7,342 bases of DNA from Phycisphaerales bacterium UBA2402 (GTDB lineage Bacteria; Planctomycetota; Phycisphaerae; Phycisphaerales; UBA1924): positions 1 to 7,342 of the forward strand of contig DDSA01000086.1 of assembly GCA_002343715.1 (NCBI GenBank), written 5' to 3'. Shown in pieces: positions 1 through 6,769 of the stretch. The notes under the pieces are model-generated. The model had not been told where the DNA came from. It made no database searches and saw only the letters and a list, made by a program, of their open reading frames with translations. Both the position numbers and the translations under genes were made by a program. Position 1 is the stretch's first letter. Each line of letters begins with the position of its first letter.

Positions 1-1486
1 CCTCGCGGATCTCGACAGCGCGCCGTCGCACCTCAACCTCTTTGGCGTACTCGCCGACACCGCGGTACGCCTCGCCGAGGAACTCGCGGAAGTCCGCGCG
101 GGTCTCGGGCAGCTCCGGCTCCTTTCTCTCGAAACTCTCCGCGGCGGAATCCACCAGGCTGCCCACGTCCACCAGCCCGCCGCGCGTCTCATCGGGCCGG
201 ATGCGTGAGAACATGTTGCGGACCAGCGCGAAGTTGTCGTTCGCGGCCCGCAGGTTCCGCTCCGCGACGACGAGGGCTTCGTTGGCCCGCTTGCTCTCCG
301 CCAGAATTCTCGCGATCAGCAAGACCGACGTGGAGATGAGCACCACCGAAGACGCCGCGATCACCGTGGCCACGGCGCGGTTGCGCTTCACCCAGCGGGT
401 CAGTCGTCCGGCCACGCCGATGTGGCGTGCCACGATCGGTTCGCAGCGCAGGTGCCTGGCGAGGTCCGCCGCGAAGTCCGCGGCGGAGTCGTACCGCTGG
501 GCACGGTTCTTCTCCAGCGCCTTGAGCAGGATGGTTTCGAGATCCCCGCGGAGATCGCGGACGATGGTGCCGGGCCGCGTGGGGGGATCCTCGCGCACGA
601 TCATCGCGGCCTCGAAGAGGCTCGTGCCCTCCAGTTCGTACGGCGGGCGCCCGGTGAGCAACTCGAACAGGATCACGCCCAGCGCGTACACATCGGCCCG
701 AACATCGATATCGCCCGAATCCCCGCCGCACTGCTCGGGGGCCATGTACTGGAGCGTGCCGATCATCTGCCCCGGCGTGGTCTGCTGCGTGACGCGGGGG
801 TCGCCCTCTTCGGTGCTGGCGCGTGCCACGCCGAAATCGATGATCTTCGGATTACCCGCCGAGTCCACGAGGATGTTCGCCGGCTTGAGATCGCGGTGGA
901 TTACGCCGCGCTGGTGGCCGTGCTGCACCGCGTCGCAGACCCGTTGGAACAGGGCGATGCGGGCCGCGCGGTCGAGGTTGTGTGCGTCGGCGTACTGGCA
1001 GAGTTCCTTCGCTTCGGGGATGAACTCCATGGCGAAGTAGGGCACCGCGAGGCCGGTGGAGGCCTCGGTGTGCGTGCCCGCTTCGTAGACCTGGGCGATG
1101 CCCGGGTGACGAAGGCGGGCCAGGAGTTCCGACTCGTATTCAAAGCGGCGGCTGGCCTGGGGGCTGGAGAGGGCCCCGCGCATCACCTTGAGCGCCACGG
1201 TGCGGCGGGGCTGATCCTGCTCGGCCTCGTAGACCGCGCCCATGCCGCCCGCACCGATCAACCGATGGATCTTGTAGTGCCCGATGCGTTCGGGCAAGGA
1301 AACGACTTCTCCGCCGCTCGGCCCGGCCATCGTCGAGGCCCCGGCGGGTGCGGCACTCGCCGCGTCGACATCGATCACGATCCCCGCGTCCGACGAATCC
1401 GACACGCTGGGCGCGCTGGGCAGCACCACGCCCCCGGGCAGCGTCTGCATGGAGGTATCCAGGTGTGCCTTTCCGCGCTTTGCCAT
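1..1486 (-). CDS. Ser/Thr protein kinase with transmembrane segment and TPR-like C-terminus (partial, 3' end off window)
   Basis: Hanks-type (PknB-like) kinase expected to phosphorylate Ser/Thr on unknown partners; 495 codons are visible. After a poorly conserved N-terminal stretch of about 65 residues come the glycine-rich loop GAGGMGAV (78-85), VALK with catalytic K100, the likely alpha-C glutamate E118, HRDLKPAN (197-204, catalytic D199), DFG (217-219) and APE (249-251). All catalytic residues are present, so it should be active. A basic stretch (RWVKRNR) precedes a hydrophobic membrane span at about 371-393. The segment after it (about 395-495) is helical and begins to look TPR-like (RRRAVEIRE) where the window ends. 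This is a common planctomycete kinase layout, with the kinase in the cytoplasm and the C-terminus probably outside. Start: ATG at 1486 is chosen, but an in-frame ATG at 1543 would add 19 residues and one at 1450 would remove 12; none has a well-placed Shine-Dalgarno. It is divergent from the secreted repeat protein. Confidence 0.95.
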   Translation of the reverse strand, partial: MAKRGKAHLDTSMQTLPGGVVLPSAPSVSDSSDAGIVIDVDAASAAPAGASTMAGPSGGEVVSLPERIGHYKIHRLIGAGGMGAVYEAEQDQPRRTVALKVMRGALSSPQASRRFEYESELLARLRHPGIAQVYEAGTHTEASTGLAVPYFAMEFIPEAKELCQYADAHNLDRAARIALFQRVCDAVQHGHQRGVIHRDLKPANILVDSAGNPKIIDFGVARASTEEGDPRVTQQTTPGQMIGTLQYMAPEQCGGDSGDIDVRADVYALGVILFELLTGRPPYELEGTSLFEAAMIVREDPPTRPGTIVRDLRGDLETILLKALEKNRAQRYDSAADFAADLARHLRCEPIVARHIGVAGRLTRWVKRNRAVATVIAASSVVLISTSVLLIARILAESKRANEALVVAERNLRAANDNFALVRNMFSRIRPDETRGGLVDVGSLVDSAAESFERKEPELPETRADFREFLGEAYRGVGEYAKEVEVRRRAVEIRE

Positions 1487-1597
1487 CCGCACCAGACCCC
1501 GTTCACCGGCCCGAAAGCCGAACCCTCGCCGGGCCACCAGCATACAAACATGGCGGCCGCGCCTCCTTCATCGACCGCGCGGAATCCCGGCGCAATG

Positions 1598-1603
1598 AGT
1601 ATA
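1598..1603 (-). promoter_or_regulatory. Possible -10 element for the kinase gene
   Basis: The minus strand reads TATACT, five of six matches to the sigma-70 type consensus TATAAT, which stands out in this GC-rich region. It would place transcription start near 1590, about 100 nt before the ATG at 1486. No good -35 hexamer is found 16-19 nt upstream, so this is a weak prediction. Confidence 0.3.
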
Positions 1604-1682
1604 CGGCCAGGCTCGGATTGCCGGCGCGACGCAAGGAGTCGCGAAGAGTCTCCCAGCCGACGGCGGCGGGCGAATCGGCCTT

Positions 1683-1697
1683 TGAACCCAAGGTTCA
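1683..1697. repeat. Operator-like inverted repeat TGAACC-CAA-GGTTCA
   Basis: Perfect 6-bp arms around a 3-base centre, in the divergent intergenic region. The size and symmetry suit a dimeric regulator site, but no regulator gene is nearby and chance occurrence cannot be excluded. Confidence 0.4.
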
Positions 1698-1724
1698 CAA
1701 ATGTCACTCGCCCCGGCGTGCCTA

Positions 1725-1745
1725 GCATGAACCCTCGCGTCATGC
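1725..1745. repeat. Inverted repeat GCATGA / TCATGC
   Basis: Perfect 6-bp arms (1725-1730 and 1740-1745) with a 9-base loop. It shares base 1745 with the larger hairpin immediately to its right, so the two could not both be fully paired in one RNA. Confidence 0.35.
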
Positions 1746-1767
1746 GTACGCCGGCACCCGGCGTACG
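1745..1767. repeat. Perfect 10-bp hairpin upstream of the HAF-repeat gene
   Basis: Arms CGTACGCCGG (1745-1754) and CCGGCGTACG (1758-1767) pair perfectly around the loop CAC. It ends about 111 bases before the chosen start of the secreted repeat gene. No T-run follows on the plus strand and no clear one on the minus strand, so it is not a standard terminator. An operator or a 5'-leader RNA hairpin is more likely. Confidence 0.6.
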
Positions 1768-1866
1768 AGGATGCACGAGCCCAACCTGTCCTTTCGTGCC
1801 GCGCACCGCAGCCAGGACGCGGGGCGCGGATCCAACTTTCGGGCAAGGATGCGGGGCATGACTCTT

Positions 1867-1870
1867 GGAG
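1867..1870 (+). promoter_or_regulatory. Shine-Dalgarno site deciding the HAF-repeat gene start
   Basis: GGAG lies 8 nt before ATG 1879, which favours that start over ATG 1771, 1858 or 1885. The motif is inside a small potential hairpin (GACTC-TTG-GAGTC, 1860-1872). Confidence 0.5.
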
Positions 1871-1878
1871 TCCTGAAG

Positions 1879-3066
1879 ATGTGCATGAAGACCACATTCC
1901 GCACTCTGACCACGGTGTTCGCGGCCGTTGTGTTCGGTCCCAGCGGGCCGGCCGCCGGTGAAGTTCGTTATGCGGTGACCAACACCAACCTGCCCGGTTA
2001 CTTTTCGACGGCGAGGAGTCTGAACGATTCCGGTGCTGTGGCGGGCGTGGGCACGGGGAGCGCGGGAGCCTCGCTCGCGTACGTGCGCTACCCGGACGGC
2101 ACGCTGCGGACCTTTCCCGAGTTGGCCGCTCTTGGATTCGAGGTGCAGACCTCATGCTCGATCAATGATTCGGCGGTTGTGGCGGTCACGGCGGCGGGCT
2201 ATGTCGGCGGCATCTTCACCTCGCGGGCTTTCGTCATCGGCCCGGGCGGGGTGGTGAGTGTTCCTCCACTCTCGGGAACGTACACCGACGCCGCGGCGAT
2301 CAACGCCTCGGGGCATGTCACGGGCCGGAGCGATGCGCCGTTTTCATCGCTGCGGGCCTACCTCTTCACGGGCGGTTCGCCGGTGGACCTGGGGCAGATC
2401 GAGCCGCCCTTCGGCACCAACATTCGCGCGACCGCGATGAACGACCTCGATCATGTCGTGGGCGTGGGCGATACATCATCCGGCGGATTGTCGGGATTTT
2501 TGTGGAACAGCACGATGCACAGCCTGGGCACGTTCCAACCCACTGGCATCAATGAGGCGGGATGGGTGTGCGGTCGTCAGATCATCGGGGGCGTCCTCCG
2601 AGCCGTGGTGCGTAGCCCGGATGGCTCTTACATCACATTGCCGACGCTGGGCGGACGCTCGAACGCGGCGCTGGGTATCAACAGCGCGGGCGAAGTCGTT
2701 GGATCCTCGCAGCGCGCCGATGGATCATCGGGCGGTTTTCTGTGGCGCGATGGACAGATCACGGACATCGAAACGCTGCTCGACCGGGCCGCGCGTGCGA
2801 GCGACTGGCGCATCACCAGCGCCGAAGCCGTCAATGACCGCGGCCAAATTCTGGCCTTTTCGGGATTCGGACCCCTGCTGCTGACCGGCCATGAAGACTG
2901 CCCCGCCGATTTCAATGGGGATGGAGGCATCGACGGCGTGGATGTCCACCACTTTTTCGCTTCGTGGGAATCCGGCTCACCGCTCGCCGATGTCAACCAC
3001 GACGGCGGGGTGGATGGGGCTGATGTCGAGGTCTTCATGACAGTCTGGTCCAACGGCGGGTGTTGA
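1879..3066 (+). CDS. Secreted HAF-repeat protein with C-terminal GC-type dockerin-like domain
   Basis: 395 residues from ATG 1879. The N-terminus is a signal peptide: basic KTTFR, hydrophobic core at about 10-20, likely cleavage near A26/G27. The body carries seven HAF-family motifs of the form (I/L/M/V)N-x-x-G-x-(V/I), at residues 48, 95, 141, 187, 224, 268 and 318, about 46 residues apart. Several are preceded by a strand-like stretch such as GGFLWRDG or RSPDGS. The C-terminal domain (341-395) has two calcium-loop-like repeats, DFNGDGGIDGVD (344-355) and DVNHDGGVDGAD (371-382), each followed by a F-x-x-x-W type helix, and ends in Gly-Cys. This resembles the 'GC-type dockerin' end found on many exported Phycisphaerae proteins, thought to act in anchoring or sorting. 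No catalytic motif is seen, so a structural or binding role outside the cytoplasm is inferred. The upstream in-frame ATG 1771 is rejected because it would put a long polar stretch before the signal peptide. Confidence 0.88.
   Translation: MCMKTTFRTLTTVFAAVVFGPSGPAAGEVRYAVTNTNLPGYFSTARSLNDSGAVAGVGTGSAGASLAYVRYPDGTLRTFPELAALGFEVQTSCSINDSAVVAVTAAGYVGGIFTSRAFVIGPGGVVSVPPLSGTYTDAAAINASGHVTGRSDAPFSSLRAYLFTGGSPVDLGQIEPPFGTNIRATAMNDLDHVVGVGDTSSGGLSGFLWNSTMHSLGTFQPTGINEAGWVCGRQIIGGVLRAVVRSPDGSYITLPTLGGRSNAALGINSAGEVVGSSQRADGSSGGFLWRDGQITDIETLLDRAARASDWRITSAEAVNDRGQILAFSGFGPLLLTGHEDCPADFNGDGGIDGVDVHHFFASWESGSPLADVNHDGGVDGADVEVFMTVWSNGGC
2020..2844 (+). repeat. Seven HAF-type protein repeats within the secreted protein
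   Basis: Region coding for residues 48-322, with the motifs LNDSG, INDSA, INASG, MNDLD, INEAG, INSAG and VNDRG in order. Start-to-start spacing is 47, 46, 46, 37, 44 and 50 residues. The repeats are divergent at DNA level, so this is an old amplification and not a recent tandem duplication. Confidence 0.75.
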
Positions 3067-3112
3067 TCCACCTTGCAGACTCAGGTATTGAGTATTCCTC
3101 ACGCGACGATCA

Positions 3113-3147
3113 GAAGTTGAAGGGTGGTCACGCCGATTGCCAACTTC
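3113..3147. repeat. Inverted repeat GAAGTTG / CAACTTC in the HAF-acyltransferase spacer
   Basis: Perfect 7-bp arms (3113-3119 and 3141-3147) with a 21-base loop, 47 bases after the HAF-repeat stop. It could weakly stop transcription of that gene, but it has no T-tract and a long loop. The rest of the 178-base spacer is less GC-rich than its surroundings and holds no gene I can support. Confidence 0.3.
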
Positions 3148-3244
3148 GACACTTTAACGGTGTCCCGCCGCCTCATATACCAAACATAGTACGCACACAA
3201 TCGCCGGCCATACTAACTTTGTCCGTGCTAACATCCGCCCCTTC

Positions 3245-3973
3245 GTGCCGACCGCTTCGACCATCCTCATCGTCATCACTGCGCTGTTTGCCTGGGCATT
3301 CCTGGCCCGGGCGTTGCTCGACAACCCGCGCGGATGCGTGGTGATGGGTGCGGCGTATTGGCTGGTGAGGCTCTATGCCCGAGTAGTGCATCGTCTGCGA
3401 GTCGAAGGACGCGAGAACATCCCACCCCGGGACTGCGGCCCTTTGATCGTGGTCAGCAATCACACGGCGGGAGTGGATCCGGCCCTGATCGCCGCGGCGT
3501 GCCCCTTTGAAGTTCGCTGGATGATGGCCAAGGACATGATGCTTCCGCGGTACTCCTGGTTCTGGGAATGGATGAGGGTCATCGGTGTGGACCGATCCGG
3601 TCGCCACGACATGACAAGTGCTCGCGAGGCACTCCGCCACCTTTCAGCCAGCGGTGTGGTCGGCGTCTTTCCCGAAGGGGGTATCGAGAACCCCCCCGGA
3701 GTACTTCGCCCTTTTGTCGCCGGCGTCGGGTTGCTGGCCGCCAAGTCGGGCGCGCCGGTGTTGCCCATCTTGATCGAGGGCACACCGTTCTCACCCCGCG
3801 CCTGGGGAAGTCTGTGGATGTGCAGCCGCTCGCGGCTCACCGTGGGACCGATGATGCACTTTGAATCCTCGGAGCGACCGGACGCGATCACGTCGAAGAT
3901 CCAGGACTGGTATTCCAGGGTCAGCGGCTGGAAGGTATCGCAGGCACCACGGCCCGGCGCCGCGGGTACCTAG
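3245..3973 (+). CDS. PlsC-type lysophospholipid acyltransferase (1-acyl-sn-glycerol-3-phosphate acyltransferase family)
   Basis: 242 residues. The family transfers an acyl chain to lysophosphatidic acid or a similar acceptor at the inner membrane, in phospholipid synthesis. The catalytic NHTAGVD block (H73, D78) fits the H-x4-D motif. VIGVDRSGR (112-120) matches the second acyltransferase block, FPEGG (142-146) the third, which binds the acceptor phosphate, and PVLPILIEGT (171-180) the fourth. Residues 5-25 form a hydrophobic helix that probably anchors it to the membrane, and length is normal for the family. The third block reads PEGGIE where classical PlsC has PEGTRS; related acyltransferases also have PEGG, so the exact acceptor is uncertain. 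Start: GTG 3245 is the only reasonable start that keeps the N-terminal helix. It has no Shine-Dalgarno; ATG 3344 would remove the helix. It converges on the TPR-peptidase gene with overlapping stops. Confidence 0.9.
   Translation: MPTASTILIVITALFAWAFLARALLDNPRGCVVMGAAYWLVRLYARVVHRLRVEGRENIPPRDCGPLIVVSNHTAGVDPALIAAACPFEVRWMMAKDMMLPRYSWFWEWMRVIGVDRSGRHDMTSAREALRHLSASGVVGVFPEGGIENPPGVLRPFVAGVGLLAAKSGAPVLPILIEGTPFSPRAWGSLWMCSRSRLTVGPMMHFESSERPDAITSKIQDWYSRVSGWKVSQAPRPGAAGT
3970..3973. other. Overlapping convergent stop codons in CTAG
   Basis: The palindrome CTAG holds TAG for the acyltransferase on the plus strand (3971-3973) and TAG for the TPR-peptidase on the minus strand (3972-3970). There is no intergenic space, so any terminator for either gene must lie inside the other gene. 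Confidence 0.9.
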
Positions 3974-6711
3974 CGCGAGAGCCTTTCGAGCGCCTCCAAG
4001 CGCTGCGTGTGAATCTCCCGCTCGGGTTCAAGCACGATGAGCGCTCTCAGGTGCCGGGCGGCGGTCGGCCAGTCCTTTCTCATGACCGCGATCTTCGCCG
4101 CGAACTCGCGGTGGACGGGGTTGTAGGGCGCGATCTGCGTCGCCCGGGATGCCTTCAAAGCCGCCTGCTCCAATTCACCGCTCGCCACAAACTGCTTCGC
4201 CAGTTCCACCGCGTAGCCGGGGGAGTGCTGCTCGCGTGCATCGAGGTACTCCAGGTGCGGGATGGCGGCACGCGCGCCGGAGTCGGGATCACCACCCGCG
4301 AGAAAAAAGGCCGCGAGAGCCTTGTGGGGGAGCGGATCCACCGGTCTGGCCTGGGCGTAATCACGCAGCAGTTTCACCATGCCCGCATCGGCCTTGCCCC
4401 CGTTCCTGCCCAGCGCCTCGGACACCGCGAGCGAGAGGACGAACGGATTGCGGGGGTGCTGCTCCAGCCACTTTTCCACCATCTCCGGCGTGGGGCCCGA
4501 GTCTTCATCCGGTGCGCTCGGCTTTGGCTGGTCAATATCCGGTTCTGCGGGCACCGCGGGGGTGCCCGGAGCGGCCTCATCATCGCGCGGAACATCCGCA
4601 TTGTTCGAGCGGTTCCGCTCAGCCTTGAGAAGCTGCACGATGCTCGGGTTCGCCTCCGTCGGGAGCATGCCCCATTCCTCGAGCTTGACGCTCAGCCATT
4701 CGCCGAACTGTGACAGAAACTCATCGCGCGAAACCCCGAGCAGGGATTGAAACGCCTCCGACTCGCGCACCCCCTTGGCGTACTCGTCCATCAACAGCAG
4801 TGGCTTGTCCGCGCCGAAGCGGTCGATGATGAACTCGTACATCGCGTGCCCCTGCGCGTACGCCTGGGAACGATCGGACGGCTTCTCCGGCCGGGCGAAC
4901 ATGATGTTGATCTTGTCGAGGTCGAACAGTCCCTGGGTCTGATAGGCACGCGCCAGCAGTTGCACGGTTGAGTAATCGCGTGGCGCATCCTCCAGAAAGA
5001 CCGCCGAAGCCTCGGTGAACCAGTGCGGCAGGCGGTTCTTCGTCCGCGAAAGCGTCACGGTGTGCGTGTACTCGTGCTGCACCACGCGCTTCCAGTCAAA
5101 CTCGCCCAGGTGCCCCGGGCCATCGCGGGGCGCCTCCATCGCGATCACCGGCCCGGTCGCCGCGGCGATGGTGTGCAGCGCCGGCATCCCCGTGATCCGC
5201 ACACCGAACCACCTGTGATTCGGGTAGAGTTCGACCACGGTCTTGTGGGTGGGCTTGTGGTTGATCCCGCCGGGGCCGCCGCCCGTGACCCGCTCGAATA
5301 TCGCTTCGAGCGGTTCGAGCATCTCCGCAGCCACGATCTTGTCGATCCCGTCCTTGCAACGGACGATGAAGTGGTCGCTCTCGACGCTCACGTACGTCTC
5401 GAGTTCGTTGAGCAGGATCAGGCTGTTGGCGGCGCGCTTGTTGTGCGGATCGAGCCGGGTGGCCCGCTCCAACGCTTTGAGCGCCGCCTGGTTGCGCCCG
5501 GCCTGAAACTCCGACAGGCCCAGTTCCACGATGGGCTGAGCCCAGTGCGGGGCACGCCGGGCGGCTTCGCGCAGGTACGTCGCGGCTTCGTCGTATTGCC
5601 GGGCACCCGACATGGTCTTCCCCACGTGCATGTACGCATCGGGCGACCCGGGTGAGAGTTCATCAAACGAGTTCAAACGGGCATCGGACTCCTCGAAGCG
5701 GAACGCGCCGGCCGCGGCGGCGGCGTGATACGCGAGCAGCACGCGGCACCTGGGGTACGCCGCGAGCGCCGGGGCCAGGAGCGATTCGGCCTCGACTCCT
5801 TCCTGCCGACGCAGGCGGACATACGCCCGCAGGCACGCGGCCCAGGGCGAGAGAGATGGAGCGGCGAGTTCATCCAGTTTCGCCGCGATCGCCTCGCCGC
5901 GGTCGAAATCAAAGGTGTCGATGCAGACCTGCCCGTAGAGCCAATACGCCTCGGCGCATCGCGGGTTGAGCGACAGCGCGGACTCGATGGCCGAGCCGAC
6001 CTCCCCGTACATGTCCTTCTCGTACAGGAGTTGAGCCTCGATCAGAAACGACCTCCACGACGAACGGTCGAGTTCATCCCTGGCCTTTGCGAGCAGCGTG
6101 AGCATCCGCTGGTGCCCCACTGATCCCGGCTGACCGGGCTCCTGCCAGCGAGAGAGGATCATCGCGCACCGGACACCCTCCGCCAGTTCGTCGGCATCGC
6201 GGATGGACTCGCCATCGAGCATCGCGGTGGCGCTGCGGAGGGTGGCCAACGCATCTTCCATCCGTCCGAGGTCGAGAAGGGCTTCGGCTCGCACACGCGC
6301 CGCTCTCATGCCGGTCGCGTCTTTCAGCAACAGCAACGCCTCTTCGGCGTCCCCGCGAAGCACCGCCGCCTCGGCCGCGTCAGCGGGCGCGGCCGCCTGG
6401 TCGAGCAGTGCGGGATCGGACACAGCCCCGCGCGTCAAAGCGGCGCTCGCTTTCAAGGCGGGGGTAACGAGGTCCGCCTCTTCCCATGCTCCGTGCCGAA
6501 CGCGCAGCCCCGCTCGCTCCGCCGGTGTGAGGTAATCCTGTTCGAGTAGTTGGGTCACGACCTCGCTCAGCGGCGGGGGCGTGAACTGACTGCGGCGCTG
6601 AGGTTTCACCGCGGGAGGTTGCGCGAACAACCCGGCGCTGAGAACCAAGGCCAAAAGCCCCGCGGCACGCCGGGTGGAGCTCGTCCACGACATCCGTCTT
6701 AAACTGTTCAT
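3970..6711 (-). CDS. Exported TPR protein with gluzincin (peptidase MA-like) metallopeptidase domain
   Basis: 913 residues from ATG 6711. A signal peptide is clear: basic LRR and TRR, hydrophobic core about 17-29, likely cleavage after A30 (LFA/QPP). Helical TPR-like repeats cover about 115-435, clearest at 222-255 and 357-424 with the pattern LG-x8-A-x3-A-x3-P. A zinc-peptidase domain (about 440-680) follows: HEYTH (546-550) supplies two zinc ligands and the catalytic Glu, and E567 in WFTEA is the expected third ligand. SQAYAQGHAMYEFI (615-628) is also typical of the peptidase MA family, so it is probably an active periplasmic or surface peptidase; its substrate is unknown. A Pro/Asp/Glu-rich linker (about 703-745) leads to a second TPR-like block (about 745-910). 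Start: ATG 6711 has GGAG 11 nt upstream and puts the signal peptide at the N-terminus; the longer frame from ATG 6828 would overlap the upstream gene and bury the signal. It lies 58 nt downstream of the LolA-like gene, probably in the same operon. Confidence 0.88.
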   Translation of the reverse strand: MNSLRRMSWTSSTRRAAGLLALVLSAGLFAQPPAVKPQRRSQFTPPPLSEVVTQLLEQDYLTPAERAGLRVRHGAWEEADLVTPALKASAALTRGAVSDPALLDQAAAPADAAEAAVLRGDAEEALLLLKDATGMRAARVRAEALLDLGRMEDALATLRSATAMLDGESIRDADELAEGVRCAMILSRWQEPGQPGSVGHQRMLTLLAKARDELDRSSWRSFLIEAQLLYEKDMYGEVGSAIESALSLNPRCAEAYWLYGQVCIDTFDFDRGEAIAAKLDELAAPSLSPWAACLRAYVRLRRQEGVEAESLLAPALAAYPRCRVLLAYHAAAAAGAFRFEESDARLNSFDELSPGSPDAYMHVGKTMSGARQYDEAATYLREAARRAPHWAQPIVELGLSEFQAGRNQAALKALERATRLDPHNKRAANSLILLNELETYVSVESDHFIVRCKDGIDKIVAAEMLEPLEAIFERVTGGGPGGINHKPTHKTVVELYPNHRWFGVRITGMPALHTIAAATGPVIAMEAPRDGPGHLGEFDWKRVVQHEYTHTVTLSRTKNRLPHWFTEASAVFLEDAPRDYSTVQLLARAYQTQGLFDLDKINIMFARPEKPSDRSQAYAQGHAMYEFIIDRFGADKPLLLMDEYAKGVRESEAFQSLLGVSRDEFLSQFGEWLSVKLEEWGMLPTEANPSIVQLLKAERNRSNNADVPRDDEAAPGTPAVPAEPDIDQPKPSAPDEDSGPTPEMVEKWLEQHPRNPFVLSLAVSEALGRNGGKADAGMVKLLRDYAQARPVDPLPHKALAAFFLAGGDPDSGARAAIPHLEYLDAREQHSPGYAVELAKQFVASGELEQAALKASRATQIAPYNPVHREFAAKIAVMRKDWPTAARHLRALIVLEPEREIHTQRLEALERLSR

Positions 6712-6722
6712 CTCACATCGAT

Positions 6723-6726
6723 CTCC
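6723..6726 (-). promoter_or_regulatory. Weak Shine-Dalgarno for the TPR-peptidase gene
   Basis: GGAG on the minus strand, 11 nt before ATG 6711. The spacing is a little long but it is the best ribosome-binding motif near any candidate start, and it sits in the 58-nt gap after the LolA-like gene. Confidence 0.4.
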
Positions 6727-6769
6727 GCGGTGCCCGATCCGTCTTGTACGCCGTTCGTCGAAGGAATGT

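Larger units (their letters stand above)
1487..1878. promoter_or_regulatory. Divergent intergenic region between kinase and HAF-repeat gene
   Basis: About 390 bases separate two divergently transcribed genes, so both promoters should lie here. I see no credible gene; the open frames crossing it are extensions of shadow frames from the neighbouring coding regions. It holds three short inverted repeats within 1683-1767 and a TATACT hexamer on the minus strand, each listed separately. An AGGAGG motif on the minus strand (1562-1567) is 18 nt from the in-frame ATG at 1543, too far for normal initiation there. It is 10 nt from an out-of-frame ATG at 1551, so its role is unclear. Confidence 0.6.

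Noticed and set aside
1375..1806. Minus-strand open frame with an internal ATG at 1551 preceded by AGGAGG
   Set aside because: The Shine-Dalgarno is attractive, but the frame is out of phase with the kinase, its product is rich in Cys, Trp and Arg without domain similarity, and it ends inside the kinase coding region.
42..1861. Long plus-strand open frames (42-1040 and 422-1861) opposite the kinase gene
   Set aside because: They are antisense shadows caused by high GC. Their products are rich in Arg, Ser and Ala with no recognisable domain, while the minus strand carries a complete set of kinase motifs.
1771..1878. Longer start (ATG 1771 or 1858) for the HAF-repeat protein
   Set aside because: It would add a polar, basic stretch in front of a clear signal peptide; the GGAG motif supports ATG 1879.
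3079..3093. ACTCA / TGAGT inverted repeat just after the HAF-repeat stop as a terminator
   Set aside because: The stem is only 5 bp, AT-rich and without a T-tract.
3099..3152. Minus-strand 17-residue frame starting at a GTG, with a hydrophobic product
   Set aside because: It is too short, has no Shine-Dalgarno and no supporting context; chance is the simplest explanation.
4009..5655. Plus-strand open frames (4009-4713 and 5023-5655) opposite the TPR-peptidase gene
   Set aside because: The minus strand encodes the continuous TPR and HEYTH peptidase protein; these plus-strand products show only biased composition.
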